Source of the DNA: Paucibacter sp. PLA-PC-4
GTDB taxonomy: Bacteria > Pseudomonadota > Gammaproteobacteria > Burkholderiales > Burkholderiaceae_C
Assembly: GCF_026241155.1 (NCBI RefSeq)
Contig: NZ_JAPFGP010000012.1
Span: 1 to 64,000 of the forward strand
DNA: 64,000 nucleotides
Reading direction: 5' to 3'
A program made the translations under genes and the position numbers. Every line of letters begins with the position of its first letter. Position 1 is the first letter of the stretch. Below the pieces are notes generated by a model. The model worked only from the letters and a program-made list of their open reading frames with translations, had not been told where the DNA came from and ran no database searches. Positions 40,175 through 51,760 of the stretch are shown piece by piece.

Positions 40175-42703
40175 ATGAGTAGCAAGCAGTGGCGCAAGGG
40201 CGTGCCCTTTCATGCCGAGGTGGCGCCCTGGGTGCGCCATATGCCCCTGGTCGAAGAGTACCGCGAGAACCTGCTGCGCTTGCAAGCCGTCTGGGATAGC
40301 CTGGCACTGCTGGGCCAGATGAGCGGGGCCGCTGCCGATATTGCCCACACTCGAGCGGCTTTCGAGGCGCTGACCGCTCGGCTGCTGGACAGCCTGGCGC
40401 GGCGCCTGCTGGACAACGCCCGCCAGCGCCTGCAGGGGCAAGCCCAGGTGGCGATCGATATCCTCGTGCGCAATCTGTTCGAGCGCACGGCCGACGTCGG
40501 CTTTCTGGCCGCCGATGCGCCCTTGCGCACGCTGGCCTCCAGCGGCGATAAGGCGGCCGACGCGCGAGCCGCGCTGGAGGCGCGCTTCAGGGCTTATGTG
40601 GCCAAGTACTCGGTCTATGACGACATCATCCTGCTCTCGCCCCAGGGCCAGGTGCTGGCGCGGCTGGACCGTAGCGTCTCGGCCACGCACAGCGCCGACC
40701 CTCTGCTCGCGCAGGCCCTGCGTCCCGGCGTGCCCTACGCCCAGCGTCATGGCGCCACCGATCTGCTGGGCGGCCGCACAGGCCTGATCTTCGCCAGCGC
40801 GGTCCGGGGCGAGGAGGGCGGGGAGGCGCCCTGCGGGGTGCTGTGCCTGTCCTTCCGCCTGGCCGACGAGATGCGCAGCGTGTTCGCCCAGCTGCTGCCG
40901 CCCGGCGAGCGCACGGTGCTGACCCTGGTCGACGCCGAGGGTCTGGTGTTGCAGAGTTCGGACGCTTGGCAGATTCCGCCTGGCGCCCGTCTGCCGGCCG
41001 TCTCGGGACAGCGCCTGGTGTTTGCCGGGCGTGACTATCTGGCCGTCGCGGCGCCGGCCAACACGTATGAGGGCTATGCCGGGCCGGGCTGGTCTGCCGT
41101 GGCGATGGTGCCGGTCGAACAGGCTTTCGATAGGGAGCAGGCGGGGCAGTCGGATGCCGGCGAAGCGCTCACGGCGGGGCTCGACACCCGTGATCTGTTC
41201 GATGCCGAGCTGCACGGCATTCCGCTGGAGGCCTCGCGCATTCAGCGCGATCTGTCGCGCTCGCTGTGGAACGGCAGCCTGCGCAGCCGCTCACGGGCCG
41301 AGTCGGCCGGCTTTGCGATCACCTTGCTGGGCGAGGTCGAGCGCACCGGCCAGCGGCTGCGCCTTGTGTTCGAGCAGGCCATCGCCAATCTGCACCACTC
41401 GGCGCTGGCTGCGGTGTTCGACAGCGCGGTCTTCCATGCCCGACTGGCCATCGACATCATGGACCGCAATCTCTACGAGCGCGCCAACGACTGTCGCTGG
41501 TGGGCGCTGGACGCCGAGTTGCAGCGGCTGCTCAGCGGCGAGGCCACGGTGGCCCAGGCTGGCGAGCGCCTGCGCCACATCAATAGCCTCTACACGGTCT
41601 ATGCACTGCTGGTGGTGTTTGACGCCGAGGGCCGGGTGCTCGCGGTGTCCGACCCCGCCCAGGCTCATCATCAGGGGCGGCGGCTGGACGCGCCTTGGGT
41701 GAGTGCCACCTTGGCGCTGCGTGACCGCGAACGCTATGCGGTCTCGCCTCATGCGGCCTGCGGGCTCTATGGCGAACACGGCGAGCGCCCCACCTATGTT
41801 TATGCCGCCGCGCTGCCGGCGCCCGACGATGCCAGCCGGGTGCTTGGCGGCATCGCCGTGGTGTTCGACGGCGAGCCGCAGTTCGCCGCAATGCTGCGCG
41901 ACGCGCGGCCGCCCGGCGCCAGCGCCATGCTCCTGAGTCGCGACGGTCGTGTCGTGTCCTCGACCGACTCGCGCTGGCCGGTCGGCGGCAGCGGGCCGCT
42001 GGCCAGCGCCGATCTGGCGCTGGCGGCCGGCGAGACCCGCCGCTGCGAGCTCGAGATCGACGGCCTGGTTCATGCTGTGGGCATTGCGATGTCGGGCGGC
42101 TACCGTGAGTACCGGCGCGGCGCGACGCCCGGCGAGCAGGACGTGGCCGCGGTCATGCTGATGCCGTTGGGGCAGCGACTCGCGCCGTCCGCCGGCTTGC
42201 CGCCCGCGTTCGAGCCCGGGTTGTTCCGGCCCGAGCCCGGCACGGCGATGCTGGATGTGGCCAGCTTCATTGTCGATGGCCAATGGCTGGGCCTGCCGGC
42301 CCGGCAGACGCTGCAAGCACTGGAGCGCCCCCGCATCACCGGAATGCCGAATGCACCGGCGGCCCTGCTCGGCATGCTGAGCCATCAGGAACAGATGCTG
42401 CCGGTGTTGGACCTGGGGCGCCTGCTGTACGGCCGGTCCAGCGCGGCGAGCGAGGCGCCGGTGCTGGTGTGCCAGCGCGAGGGCGGGCAGCGCCTGGCGC
42501 TTTGCGTGCAGGAGCTGGGCCAGGTCTTCAGCGTCGCCGCCGAGTCTGCCCGGCCCAGCCCGACGCGCGGCGGCGCGGGTCGCGAGCGCCTGGTGCGCGG
42601 CGCGGCCGGCGGCCAGATGCTGACCCTGCTCGACGTCGAGGACGTGTGGCGCCAGCTCGCCGGCGGCGAGCTCGCTGCCGGACTGGACCTTATCGAGGGC
42701 TGA
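40175..42703 (+). CDS. Soluble double-sensor protein with C-terminal CheW domain
   Basis: An 842-residue protein without membrane helices. Two homologous sensor halves are seen: AQVAIDILVRNLFERTADVGFLA (about residues 90-112, then a Cache-like domain to about 310) and ARLAIDIMDRNLYERANDCRWWA (about 420-442, Cache-like to about 640). A CheW domain (about 694-830) has FIVDGQWLGLPARQTLQALE and LPVLDLGRLLYG. CheW domains couple receptors to CheA, so a role in a chemosensory array is inferred. No che genes are nearby. The ATG at 40175 has GAGG-like sequence upstream; an earlier start is possible but unlikely. Confidence 0.78.
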   Translation: MSSKQWRKGVPFHAEVAPWVRHMPLVEEYRENLLRLQAVWDSLALLGQMSGAAADIAHTRAAFEALTARLLDSLARRLLDNARQRLQGQAQVAIDILVRNLFERTADVGFLAADAPLRTLASSGDKAADARAALEARFRAYVAKYSVYDDIILLSPQGQVLARLDRSVSATHSADPLLAQALRPGVPYAQRHGATDLLGGRTGLIFASAVRGEEGGEAPCGVLCLSFRLADEMRSVFAQLLPPGERTVLTLVDAEGLVLQSSDAWQIPPGARLPAVSGQRLVFAGRDYLAVAAPANTYEGYAGPGWSAVAMVPVEQAFDREQAGQSDAGEALTAGLDTRDLFDAELHGIPLEASRIQRDLSRSLWNGSLRSRSRAESAGFAITLLGEVERTGQRLRLVFEQAIANLHHSALAAVFDSAVFHARLAIDIMDRNLYERANDCRWWALDAELQRLLSGEATVAQAGERLRHINSLYTVYALLVVFDAEGRVLAVSDPAQAHHQGRRLDAPWVSATLALRDRERYAVSPHAACGLYGEHGERPTYVYAAALPAPDDASRVLGGIAVVFDGEPQFAAMLRDARPPGASAMLLSRDGRVVSSTDSRWPVGGSGPLASADLALAAGETRRCELEIDGLVHAVGIAMSGGYREYRRGATPGEQDVAAVMLMPLGQRLAPSAGLPPAFEPGLFRPEPGTAMLDVASFIVDGQWLGLPARQTLQALERPRITGMPNAPAALLGMLSHQEQMLPVLDLGRLLYGRSSAASEAPVLVCQREGGQRLALCVQELGQVFSVAAESARPSPTRGGAGRERLVRGAAGGQMLTLLDVEDVWRQLAGGELAAGLDLIEG

Positions 42704-43225
42704 TCAGGTCCAGCCCGGCGGGTTCGGGTGCAGCCGCGCCATCGCATAGCTGTCGACATAGCGACCGGCACGCAGCGCGTAGGCGCGCTGGCGCCCCTCG
42801 ATCTCGAAGCCGAAGCGCTGATACAGCTTCAGTGCGCGCTCATTGTCGACAAAGACGCCCAGCTCAATGCGCAAGACCTGCCCCCAGTTGTCCGCATAGT
42901 CGAGCAGCGCCGTCATCAAGGCCTTGCCGACGCCGCGCCCCTGGGCCTGCGGGGCCACCGCAAGGCCCAGGTTCATCACATGGCGGCGGCGCAGCGCCGG
43001 GCCGGCGGCGTGCAGGCCGGCGCTGCCCACGACCTCACCGCCGGCCACGGCCACCAAAGGCAAGTCGCTGCCACCAGGCGTCAGATTGTTCTTCAGCCGC
43101 TGCTCCCATTGTTCGGTCGAGGCGTGGGGCAGTTGCAGCAGGCCCGCAAGCACCTCGGGGTGACTCATCAGCTGGGCCATGGCGGCGGCGTCGGCGGTCT
43201 GGCTGCGTCGTATCGTGATGTCCAT
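42704..43225 (-). CDS. GNAT acetyltransferase, YhhY-like
   Basis: A 173-residue acetyltransferase: ITIRRSQTADAAAMAQLMSHPEV at the start, MNLGLAVAPQAQGRGVGKALMTALLDYAD as acetyl-CoA motif A, and RIELGVFVDNERALKLYQRFGFEIEG. Similar to E. coli YhhY, which acetylates amino acids. It is preceded on the same strand by a short ORF and a Rho-independent terminator, suggesting expression controlled by read-through. Stop codons of this and the CheW gene are directly adjacent and convergent. Confidence 0.9.
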   Translation of the reverse strand: MDITIRRSQTADAAAMAQLMSHPEVLAGLLQLPHASTEQWEQRLKNNLTPGGSDLPLVAVAGGEVVGSAGLHAAGPALRRRHVMNLGLAVAPQAQGRGVGKALMTALLDYADNWGQVLRIELGVFVDNERALKLYQRFGFEIEGRQRAYALRAGRYVDSYAMARLHPNPPGWT

Positions 43226-43252
43226 GATGTCGTCCTTGTGGGATGGGTAAGT

Positions 43253-43280
43253 AAAAAAGCCCGCTGGATCTCAGCGGGCT
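43253..43280 (-). terminator. Rho-independent terminator or attenuator before the YhhY-like gene
   Basis: On the minus strand a 9-bp stem AGCCCGCTG/CAGCGGGCT with a 5-base loop is followed by six T residues. It lies 28 bases before the acetyltransferase start and just after the short ORF at 43302-43418. Confidence 0.88.
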
Positions 43281-43301
43281 CGGGTGGGATTCGGTGGGGT
43301 G

Positions 43302-43418
43302 CTAGCGTGGGGGCCTGCCGCTGTACCGGCCCCGGCGCGCATCGTCGAAGACGACGAGGCCCTGCATCTGCAGGAAGCAGATGACTAGAGTCGGGTGTTG
43401 ATGGCTGGCGCGCAACAT
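43302..43418 (-). CDS. Candidate 38-residue leaderless small ORF (leader peptide or sRNA)
   Basis: ATG at 43418 to TAG at 43302 encodes 38 residues beginning MLRASHQHPTLVICFLQMQG. The predicted transcription start from the promoter at 43425-43454 falls on or within a base or two of the ATG, so the message would be leaderless. A strong terminator follows 22 bases after the stop. The unit could be a leader peptide controlling the YhhY-like gene or a small RNA whose ORF is incidental. No homologue is recalled. Confidence 0.45.
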   Translation of the reverse strand: MLRASHQHPTLVICFLQMQGLVVFDDARRGRYSGRPPR

Positions 43419-43424
43419 GCAAAC

Positions 43425-43454
43425 AGTATGCGGGGCAGATCGCGGCAGCGTCAA
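43425..43454 (-). promoter_or_regulatory. Sigma-70 promoter for the small ORF
   Basis: On the minus strand, -35 TTGACG (43449-43454) and -10 CATACT (43425-43430) are separated by 18 bases. Transcription should start near 43418. Confidence 0.65.
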
Positions 43455-43489
43455 CCGGGCCTGCGTCGCGCCGCAGCGACAATAGCGCG

Positions 43490-43975
43490 ATGCCTCGCCT
43501 GTCCACCATCGCCGCAGCCACGCCCAAGGTCGAAGAACAAAAAACGATCCGCCCGCGCGGCCAGCCGCAGCCTGCGCTGCGCTATGCGCTGCGGGCCGGG
43601 CCTAGCGCGATCGATGGCCTGGGTGTGTTCGCCGAGGAGGAAATCCCGGCGCGCCGCAAGATCGGCGAGATGCGCGGCGAGTCGATCTCGGTGCGTGAGG
43701 CGCGCCGGCGTGCCAAGGGGCGCGAGCGCATCCACATCGTCGAGGTCTCGCAGACTCGAGCTGTGGACGCAACGGACTCTCCCGAGCCGATGCGCAATAT
43801 CAATCACTGCTGCGCGCCGAACGCCGTGCTGCGCATCCGCCAGGGCCGGGTCGAGTTTTATGCGCTGCGCGACATCGAGCCCGGCGAGGAAATCACCTGC
43901 CACTACGGCGACAGCCACCACGAGGGGCGGCTGCGCTGCCGCTGCGGCGCGCCGAACTGCAGCGGCAAGCTCTGA
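43490..43975 (+). CDS. SET-domain protein-lysine methyltransferase
   Basis: A 161-residue SET protein. AGPSAIDGLGVFAEEEIPARRKIGEM opens the domain, RNINHCCAPNAVL is the AdoMet-site NHxxxPN motif, then ALRDIEPGEEITCHYGD with the catalytic Tyr, and a post-SET zinc cluster RCRCGAPNCSG. Bacterial stand-alone SET proteins may methylate ribosomal or nucleoid proteins; the target is unknown. It is divergent from the small ORF and convergent with the UPF0149 gene. Confidence 0.88.
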   Translation: MPRLSTIAAATPKVEEQKTIRPRGQPQPALRYALRAGPSAIDGLGVFAEEEIPARRKIGEMRGESISVREARRRAKGRERIHIVEVSQTRAVDATDSPEPMRNINHCCAPNAVLRIRQGRVEFYALRDIEPGEEITCHYGDSHHEGRLRCRCGAPNCSGKL

Positions 43976-43998
43976 GCTGAGCGGCGTCCAGGCGGTGG

Positions 43999-44700
43999 TC
44001 AGTGCAGCGGCGCTTCCGGTGCCGGGTGCTGCAGCCAGAACAGGCGCAGGTCCTGCACCGAGAACAGCGCATCGTCGATGAGCACGTCCTGGTCCACCTC
44101 TTCGCCCTCGTCATAGGCTTCGACGATATAGGCCTCGCGCTGCTCGCCGGCCGGCATCGCGACGGCGGCCACCGACATCAGCATGGCGTCCAGCATCTGG
44201 CCGGCCTCGCTGTCGGTGTCGTGGACATACCAGTGTTGTTGGTTGTCTTCCACCGCCTGCATAAAGCCCTCCACCCACATCACGCCGGTGGGTGGCAGCT
44301 CGGCCAGCTGCTCGGCGCGCAACACGCCTTGCGACAGCAGCTCGGCCTTGGTGGCCTCGTCGAACTCAGTGATCAGCGGGCTCAGCTGCATCGCATCGGG
44401 CTGCTCGGCCAGCGGCTCGGGCGCCAAGTTGTCGGCGATCTCGTTCCAGCGCTCGTGCAGTGCGTCGGTGAAGGCCTCCAACTGGTCCTGCGCCTGCAGC
44501 GGCTCGGGCCAGTTTTCGCCGAACAAGGCGTCCATGGCCTGCAGCGGCGAGGCGACGACGGGACCGCAGATCAGCGCCGTCATATAGCCGTCCAAGGTGT
44601 CGATCGGCACCGCCTCTTCGTCCTCGCTCGACTGTGCGGCAAGAATATTCAGCAGGGCGGCCAGGCGCTCGGCGTTGTCATGATCCAGGGTGTCGCTCAC
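43999..44700 (-). CDS. UPF0149 (YecA/YgfB-like) family protein
   Basis: A 233-residue acidic protein with the family core DTLDGYMTALICGPVVASPLQAM and GVMWVEGFMQAVEDN. GTG at 44700 is the start, with GAGGAGG 6-7 bases upstream. Function unknown; no C-terminal SEC-C zinc motif is present. It lies downstream of alaS on the same strand but is separated from it by a terminator. Confidence 0.85.
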   Translation of the reverse strand: MSDTLDHDNAERLAALLNILAAQSSEDEEAVPIDTLDGYMTALICGPVVASPLQAMDALFGENWPEPLQAQDQLEAFTDALHERWNEIADNLAPEPLAEQPDAMQLSPLITEFDEATKAELLSQGVLRAEQLAELPPTGVMWVEGFMQAVEDNQQHWYVHDTDSEAGQMLDAMLMSVAAVAMPAGEQREAYIVEAYDEGEEVDQDVLIDDALFSVQDLRLFWLQHPAPEAPLH

Positions 44701-44710
44701 AAGCGCCTCC

Positions 44711-44748
44711 TCAAAAAGCAAAAAGAACAGGGGCCCCGAGGGGCCCCC
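44711..44748 (-). terminator. Rho-independent terminator after alaS
   Basis: On the minus strand a very G/C-rich stem GGGGCCCC/GGGGCCCC with a 2-base loop is followed by CTGTTCTTTTTGCTTTTTG. It lies 35 bases after the alaS stop and directly before the ribosome site of the UPF0149 gene. Confidence 0.85.
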
Positions 44749-44782
44749 GTGTATGGAATATCGTAGCCGCGTTTTGGGGCGC

Positions 44783-47410
<2,628 letters not shown>

Positions 47411-47558
47411 TCCGGGGCTTTCCTAGCGCACCGCCGGCTTGAGTCCGGCGGTAAATGCTTGATTTTTCGGGGATTTCGATTATAGGGCGGGCCTCGCCCG
47501 GCGGCGTCGCGCCAGCGGTTAGAGTTGCACCATCACCGCGTCGATGGAGAGATTCAAG

Positions 47559-49043
47559 ATGGACCACGTGTCACCGCTGAGCGCGCTGGACGATGCCAGC
47601 CTGCTGAAGACCCAGGCCCTGATCAATGGCGAATGGGTGTCGGGCAAGAGCACCTTCGCCGTCCACGATCCGGCTACCGGTGGCCACTTGGCAGATGTCG
47701 CGAACCTGGGCCAGGCTGAGACCGAAGCCGCGATCGCTGCGGCCAACAACGCCTGGGTGGTCTGGCGGGGCAAGACCGCCAAGGAACGCGCCGCCATCCT
47801 GATGCGCTGGCAGCAGTTGCTGGTCAAGCATGCCGATGATCTGGCCCGCATCATGACTGCCGAGCAGGGCAAGCCGCTGGCCGAGGCCAAGGGCGAGGTG
47901 GTTTACGGCGCCAGCTTCATCGACTGGTTCGCCGAGGAGGGCAAACGTGTCTATGGCGAGACCATCCCGACCACCGACAACAACAAGCGCTATCTGGTGC
48001 TCAAGCAGGCCATGGGCGTCTGCGCGGCGATCACGCCCTGGAATTTTCCGATCGCAATGATCACCCGCAAGGTCGCGCCGGCGCTGGCCGCCGGCTGCAC
48101 AGTCATCATCAAGCCGGCCGAGCAGACGCCGCTGTCGGCGCTGGCGGTGGCTGAGCTGGCCCAGCGCGCCGGCATGCCCTCGGGCGTGCTCAACGTGCTG
48201 ACGGCTGACGGGGAGGGCTCGATCGCGATCGGCAAGCTGCTGTGCGAGAGCGATGTGATACGCCACCTCTCCTTCACCGGCTCGACGGAGGTCGGCCGCA
48301 TCCTGATGCGCCAATGCGCGCCGACGATCAAGAAGCTGTCGCTGGAGCTGGGCGGCAACGCGCCCTTCATCGTCTTCGACGATGCCGATATCGACAGCGC
48401 CGTCGAGGGCGCAATGGCCAGCAAGTACCGCAACGCCGGTCAGACCTGCGTATGCGCGAACCGTCTTTATGTTCAGGAGTCGGTCTACGAACAATTCGTC
48501 GAGAAGCTGGCGGCCAAGGTGGCCGGCATCAAGATCGGCAATGGTTTCGAAGCTGGCGTCAGCCAGGGCCCCTTGATCGACGATCTGGCTGTCGCCAAGG
48601 TCGAGACCCATGTGGCCGACGCGCTGGCGCTGGGTGCTCGCCTGGTGGCCGGTGGCAAGAAGCGGCCTGATCTGGGAGCGCGCTTTTTCGAGCCGACGCT
48701 GCTGGCCGATGCCAGCGCGCAGATGCTGTGTTCGCGAGAGGAGACCTTCGGCCCGGTGGCGCCGGTCTTCAAGTTCAAGACCGAGGCGGAGGTCGTGGCC
48801 CTGGCGAATAACACTGAGTTCGGCCTGGCCAGCTATTTCTACAGCCGCGACATCGGCCGCATCTTCCGGGTCGGCGAGGCCTTGGAGTACGGCATGGTGG
48901 GTGTCAACACCGGCCTGATCTCGGTGGCCGAGGTGCCGTTTGGCGGCGTCAAGCAAAGCGGCCTGGGTCGCGAGGGCTCTCGCCACGGCATCGAGGACTA
49001 TGTTGAGATGAAGTACCTCTGCCTGGGCGATATTCTGAAGTAA
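47559..49043 (+). CDS. gabD: NAD(P)-dependent succinate-semialdehyde dehydrogenase
   Basis: A 494-residue aldehyde dehydrogenase. GGAGAG lies 7 bases before the ATG at 47559; an in-frame ATG at 47544 is less likely. N-terminal QALINGEWVSGKSTFAVHDPATG is GabD-type. Catalytic Glu is in LELGGNAPFIVFDDAD and catalytic Cys in NAGQTCVCANRLYVQ. Ends YVEMKYLCLGDI like other GabD proteins. Oxidises succinate semialdehyde to succinate. Divergent from alaS; no gabT or gabP is present. Confidence 0.92.
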   Translation: MDHVSPLSALDDASLLKTQALINGEWVSGKSTFAVHDPATGGHLADVANLGQAETEAAIAAANNAWVVWRGKTAKERAAILMRWQQLLVKHADDLARIMTAEQGKPLAEAKGEVVYGASFIDWFAEEGKRVYGETIPTTDNNKRYLVLKQAMGVCAAITPWNFPIAMITRKVAPALAAGCTVIIKPAEQTPLSALAVAELAQRAGMPSGVLNVLTADGEGSIAIGKLLCESDVIRHLSFTGSTEVGRILMRQCAPTIKKLSLELGGNAPFIVFDDADIDSAVEGAMASKYRNAGQTCVCANRLYVQESVYEQFVEKLAAKVAGIKIGNGFEAGVSQGPLIDDLAVAKVETHVADALALGARLVAGGKKRPDLGARFFEPTLLADASAQMLCSREETFGPVAPVFKFKTEAEVVALANNTEFGLASYFYSRDIGRIFRVGEALEYGMVGVNTGLISVAEVPFGGVKQSGLGREGSRHGIEDYVEMKYLCLGDILK

Positions 49044-50003
49044 TCAGCCGCTTGGCGGCTCGTCATTGGCCGCCCGCTTGGTCGGGCTGCGAGGCAGCGG
49101 CGGCGCGCTCGCATGGGCTGCGGCGTTGGTGGCCTGGCGCAGCAGGGTCTCGGCGTCTTGCGCGCCGCCCGGATAGAGGCTGAGCCCCACCCGCGCGCCG
49201 ACGCTCAGCGATTGGCCAGCCAGATGCAGCGGCTTTTGCAGCGCCGCAGCCAGCTTCAGCGCAACCCGCTCGGCATCCTCGGGCTGCTCGGTCGAGGCCA
49301 ACAGCACGCCGTAGCTGTCGCTGCCCAGGCTGACCACCACATCGCTGGCTCGCACGCCGGCGCGCAGTCGCACTGCCAGGCGCCGGCGCAGCACATTGAC
49401 GCTCTCGCGGCCCAGGCGCTCGCGCACCTTGCTCAGGCCTGAGATGCGCAGCACCAGCAGGGCCATCGGCGAGGGTTCGCGCTGGCGCAAGGCCAGCAGA
49501 TGGTGAATGTGGTCCAGCAGTTGGGCACGGGTCGGCAGGCCGGTGTCCAGATCGGTGGCATAGGCTTTGCGCGCGCTGCGGTCCAGCCGGTGGCGCTCAA
49601 TGGCCCAGCGCAGGCTGCGTGCCAGCCCATGTTGACCCCATTGGGTCTGCAGCACGACATCCTGCACGCCGCGCTGCAAGAGCTCCAGCGCCACCGGCGC
49701 CGGGCACGCTGGGCTCAGCACCAGCACCGCCGCCTCCTGCACAGCATGCGACAGCGCCGCCCAGGCTGTCAAGCCGGCCGCGCGCTCGCTCGGCAAGGCC
49801 GCCAGCAGCGCGTCATGGGGATGCTCGCCCAGCAGCAGGGCCGCTTCCTCCAGGCTGGCGCAGCGCTGCAGCTTGAAGCGCCCCCACTCGGTCGCCCCCA
49901 ACTCGGCTGCCAGGATGGCCGGACTGTATTCGTCGACCCATAAAACCTTGAAGGCTGTGCTCTGGCTCAAGACCCGGCTCCGCTGCTCTTTATAAATTCC
50001 CAA
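49044..50003 (-). CDS. Receiver-like protein with degenerate GGDEF domain
   Basis: A 319-residue protein. Residues about 15-135 have a receiver-like pattern (AFKVLWVDEYSP, HPHDALLAALP) but without the full set of acidic residues. Residues about 150-290 are GGDEF-like (ATDLDTGLPTRAQLLDHIHHL), but the signature reads SLGSDSYGVLL in place of GGDEF, so cyclase activity is unlikely. It may bind nucleotide or act by protein contact. Convergent with gabD with no gap. Confidence 0.8.
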   Translation of the reverse strand: MGIYKEQRSRVLSQSTAFKVLWVDEYSPAILAAELGATEWGRFKLQRCASLEEAALLLGEHPHDALLAALPSERAAGLTAWAALSHAVQEAAVLVLSPACPAPVALELLQRGVQDVVLQTQWGQHGLARSLRWAIERHRLDRSARKAYATDLDTGLPTRAQLLDHIHHLLALRQREPSPMALLVLRISGLSKVRERLGRESVNVLRRRLAVRLRAGVRASDVVVSLGSDSYGVLLASTEQPEDAERVALKLAAALQKPLHLAGQSLSVGARVGLSLYPGGAQDAETLLRQATNAAAHASAPPLPRSPTKRAANDEPPSG

Positions 50004-50218
50004 CAGGCATTAGACGCGATGGCAGCTGCCGATGCTGCTGGGGATTCCACCGCCGGGATAGACAGGCTCGCAACCCAGCAACGAGAGGGCGAGGTGGGGC
50101 ATGCAGGAGCAGGAGGCACCAATACGTTGTCAAGGCGGCTGGTCGGCCCGCGCACGGGCCATGGCGGTGCTGCTGACGGGACTCTCGCTGACCCTGGCCG
50201 TCCTGCGGCACTCCGGGC

Positions 50219-50332
50219 GCGCGGGACAGCGCCGGCTCGCTGCTCTCGGCCGCCGATCGCCAGCTCTACAGGGCCAAGGCCCAGGGCCGCGCGGGTGTGG
50301 TGTCAGCGCCGCTTCATGACGCGATCACATAG
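50219..50332 (+). pseudogene. 3' remnant of a diguanylate cyclase gene
   Basis: A plus-strand frame ending at TAG 50330 reads DSAGSLLSAADRQLYRAKAQ, then GRAGVV, the standard C-terminal end of GGDEF domains. Nothing upstream in this frame continues the domain, so only about 38 codons survive. It lies antiparallel between two other GGDEF genes and overlaps the end of the one on the right by about 19 bases. Confidence 0.65.
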
Positions 50333-51708
50333 GCATCGCGGCCCTGCGACTTCGCCTGGTACATGGCCGCGTCGGCGCGCTCCATCAGGGAGGTGGCCCG
50401 GTCCTTGGGGCCGGCCAGTGCTAGGCCCAAGCTGGTACGCACCGACAGCTGCAGACCGCCGTCCAGCAGGAAGAGCGGGCGTATCGCAGCAAGGATTTTT
50501 TGCGCCAGCGGCTCCAGCTCGTGGGCCTGCTGTACATCCTCCAGCAGCACGGTGAACTCGTCGCCGGCCAGGCGGGCGACGAAATCGGTCTGCCTGACGC
50601 TGGCGCGCAGGCGCCGGCCGAACTCCTTGAGTACAGCATCGCCGACCGCGTGCCCGTGCTGATCGTTGATCTTCTTGAAGCCGTCCAGATCCATGAAGCC
50701 CAACGCCAGGCGGGTGCCGTGGCGCTGCGCGCGCAACAGGCCTTGGTCCAACTGCTCGTGGAAATGGCGCCGGTTCGGCAGGCCGGTCAGCGCATCGAAA
50801 CGGGCCTCCGAGGCGAGCTGGATCTCCAGGTTCTTCATCGCGGTCAAATCGCTGGCCAGCACAAAAAATCCCTGCACCGTGCCCTTGTCGCAGCAGTCGG
50901 GCACATAGCCGAACTGCAGAAAGCGTGGCTCGCCCGGCTTGGCGCTCCACAGCCCGAACTCACGTCGCTGCCCGGCCAGCGCGGCAAGCACATGCTCGCG
51001 GTGGCTGGCGTACTCGGTGGCGCCCAGCAAGGACTCCAGAGGCCGGCCCAACACTTGCTCGACCGGCAGCTGGCCCCAGTCCAGCGCGACTCGGTTGCAG
51101 AACTGCAGGCGCTGCTCGCCGTCCACATACGCGATCAGGGCCGGCACATTGTCGGTAATGCCGCGCAGCCGCGCCTCGCTGGCACGCAGCGAGGCCTGCT
51201 GCTGCTCCAGCTGGACGCGTTTGCGGCGCAGCTCGATCAGCACACCGACCTGACGGGCCAGCACAGTCAGCGCGCGCCGCTGCGAGTCTGTCAGCTCCCG
51301 CGGTTTCGTATCGATCACGCAAAGCGCGCCCAGCGCATGGCCTGCGCCGGTGAGCAGCGGCGCGCCGGCGTAAAAGCGCACCCCCAGCTCGCCGGTGACC
51401 AACGGGTTGTTGACAAAGCGCGGGTCGAGCAGCGCGTCGCTCACCTGCATCAGCTCATCAGGCTTGAGGATGGCGTGGGTGCAGAAGGACTGTTCGCGCG
51501 GAGTCTCTCTGGCGTCCAGCCCGCAGCGGGCCTTGAACCACTGCCGGTTCGCATCGATCAGGCTGATCGCCGCAATCGGCACCTCGCACCACTCTGCCGC
51601 CAGGCTCACCAGATCATCAAAGGCCGGATCTTGGGGGCTGTCCAGCAAGGCCAGTGCCTGCAGGTCCTTCAGGCGTTCGAGTTCGTTGGCTGGGACGGGT
51701 ACGCTCAT
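50314..51708 (-). CDS. GAF-PAS-GGDEF diguanylate cyclase
   Basis: A 464-residue cytoplasmic signalling enzyme. GAF (about residues 20-160, AISLIDANRQWFKAR and GALCVIDTKPRELT), PAS (about 180-295, ITDNVPALIAYVDGEQRLQFCN), then GGDEF (about 300-460) with DALTGLPNRRHF, DLDGFKKINDQHGH and the active-site RLAGDEFTVLL. AGDEF is a functional variant in many enzymes. Makes c-di-GMP from GTP, probably in response to a small ligand. Confidence 0.92.
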   Translation of the reverse strand: MSVPVPANELERLKDLQALALLDSPQDPAFDDLVSLAAEWCEVPIAAISLIDANRQWFKARCGLDARETPREQSFCTHAILKPDELMQVSDALLDPRFVNNPLVTGELGVRFYAGAPLLTGAGHALGALCVIDTKPRELTDSQRRALTVLARQVGVLIELRRKRVQLEQQQASLRASEARLRGITDNVPALIAYVDGEQRLQFCNRVALDWGQLPVEQVLGRPLESLLGATEYASHREHVLAALAGQRREFGLWSAKPGEPRFLQFGYVPDCCDKGTVQGFFVLASDLTAMKNLEIQLASEARFDALTGLPNRRHFHEQLDQGLLRAQRHGTRLALGFMDLDGFKKINDQHGHAVGDAVLKEFGRRLRASVRQTDFVARLAGDEFTVLLEDVQQAHELEPLAQKILAAIRPLFLLDGGLQLSVRTSLGLALAGPKDRATSLMERADAAMYQAKSQGRDAYVIAS

Positions 51709-51760
51709 GGATCAATATTAAGCGCGGCCAGGCCGGCCGCGAGAGGAAACAGTGCGCAAA

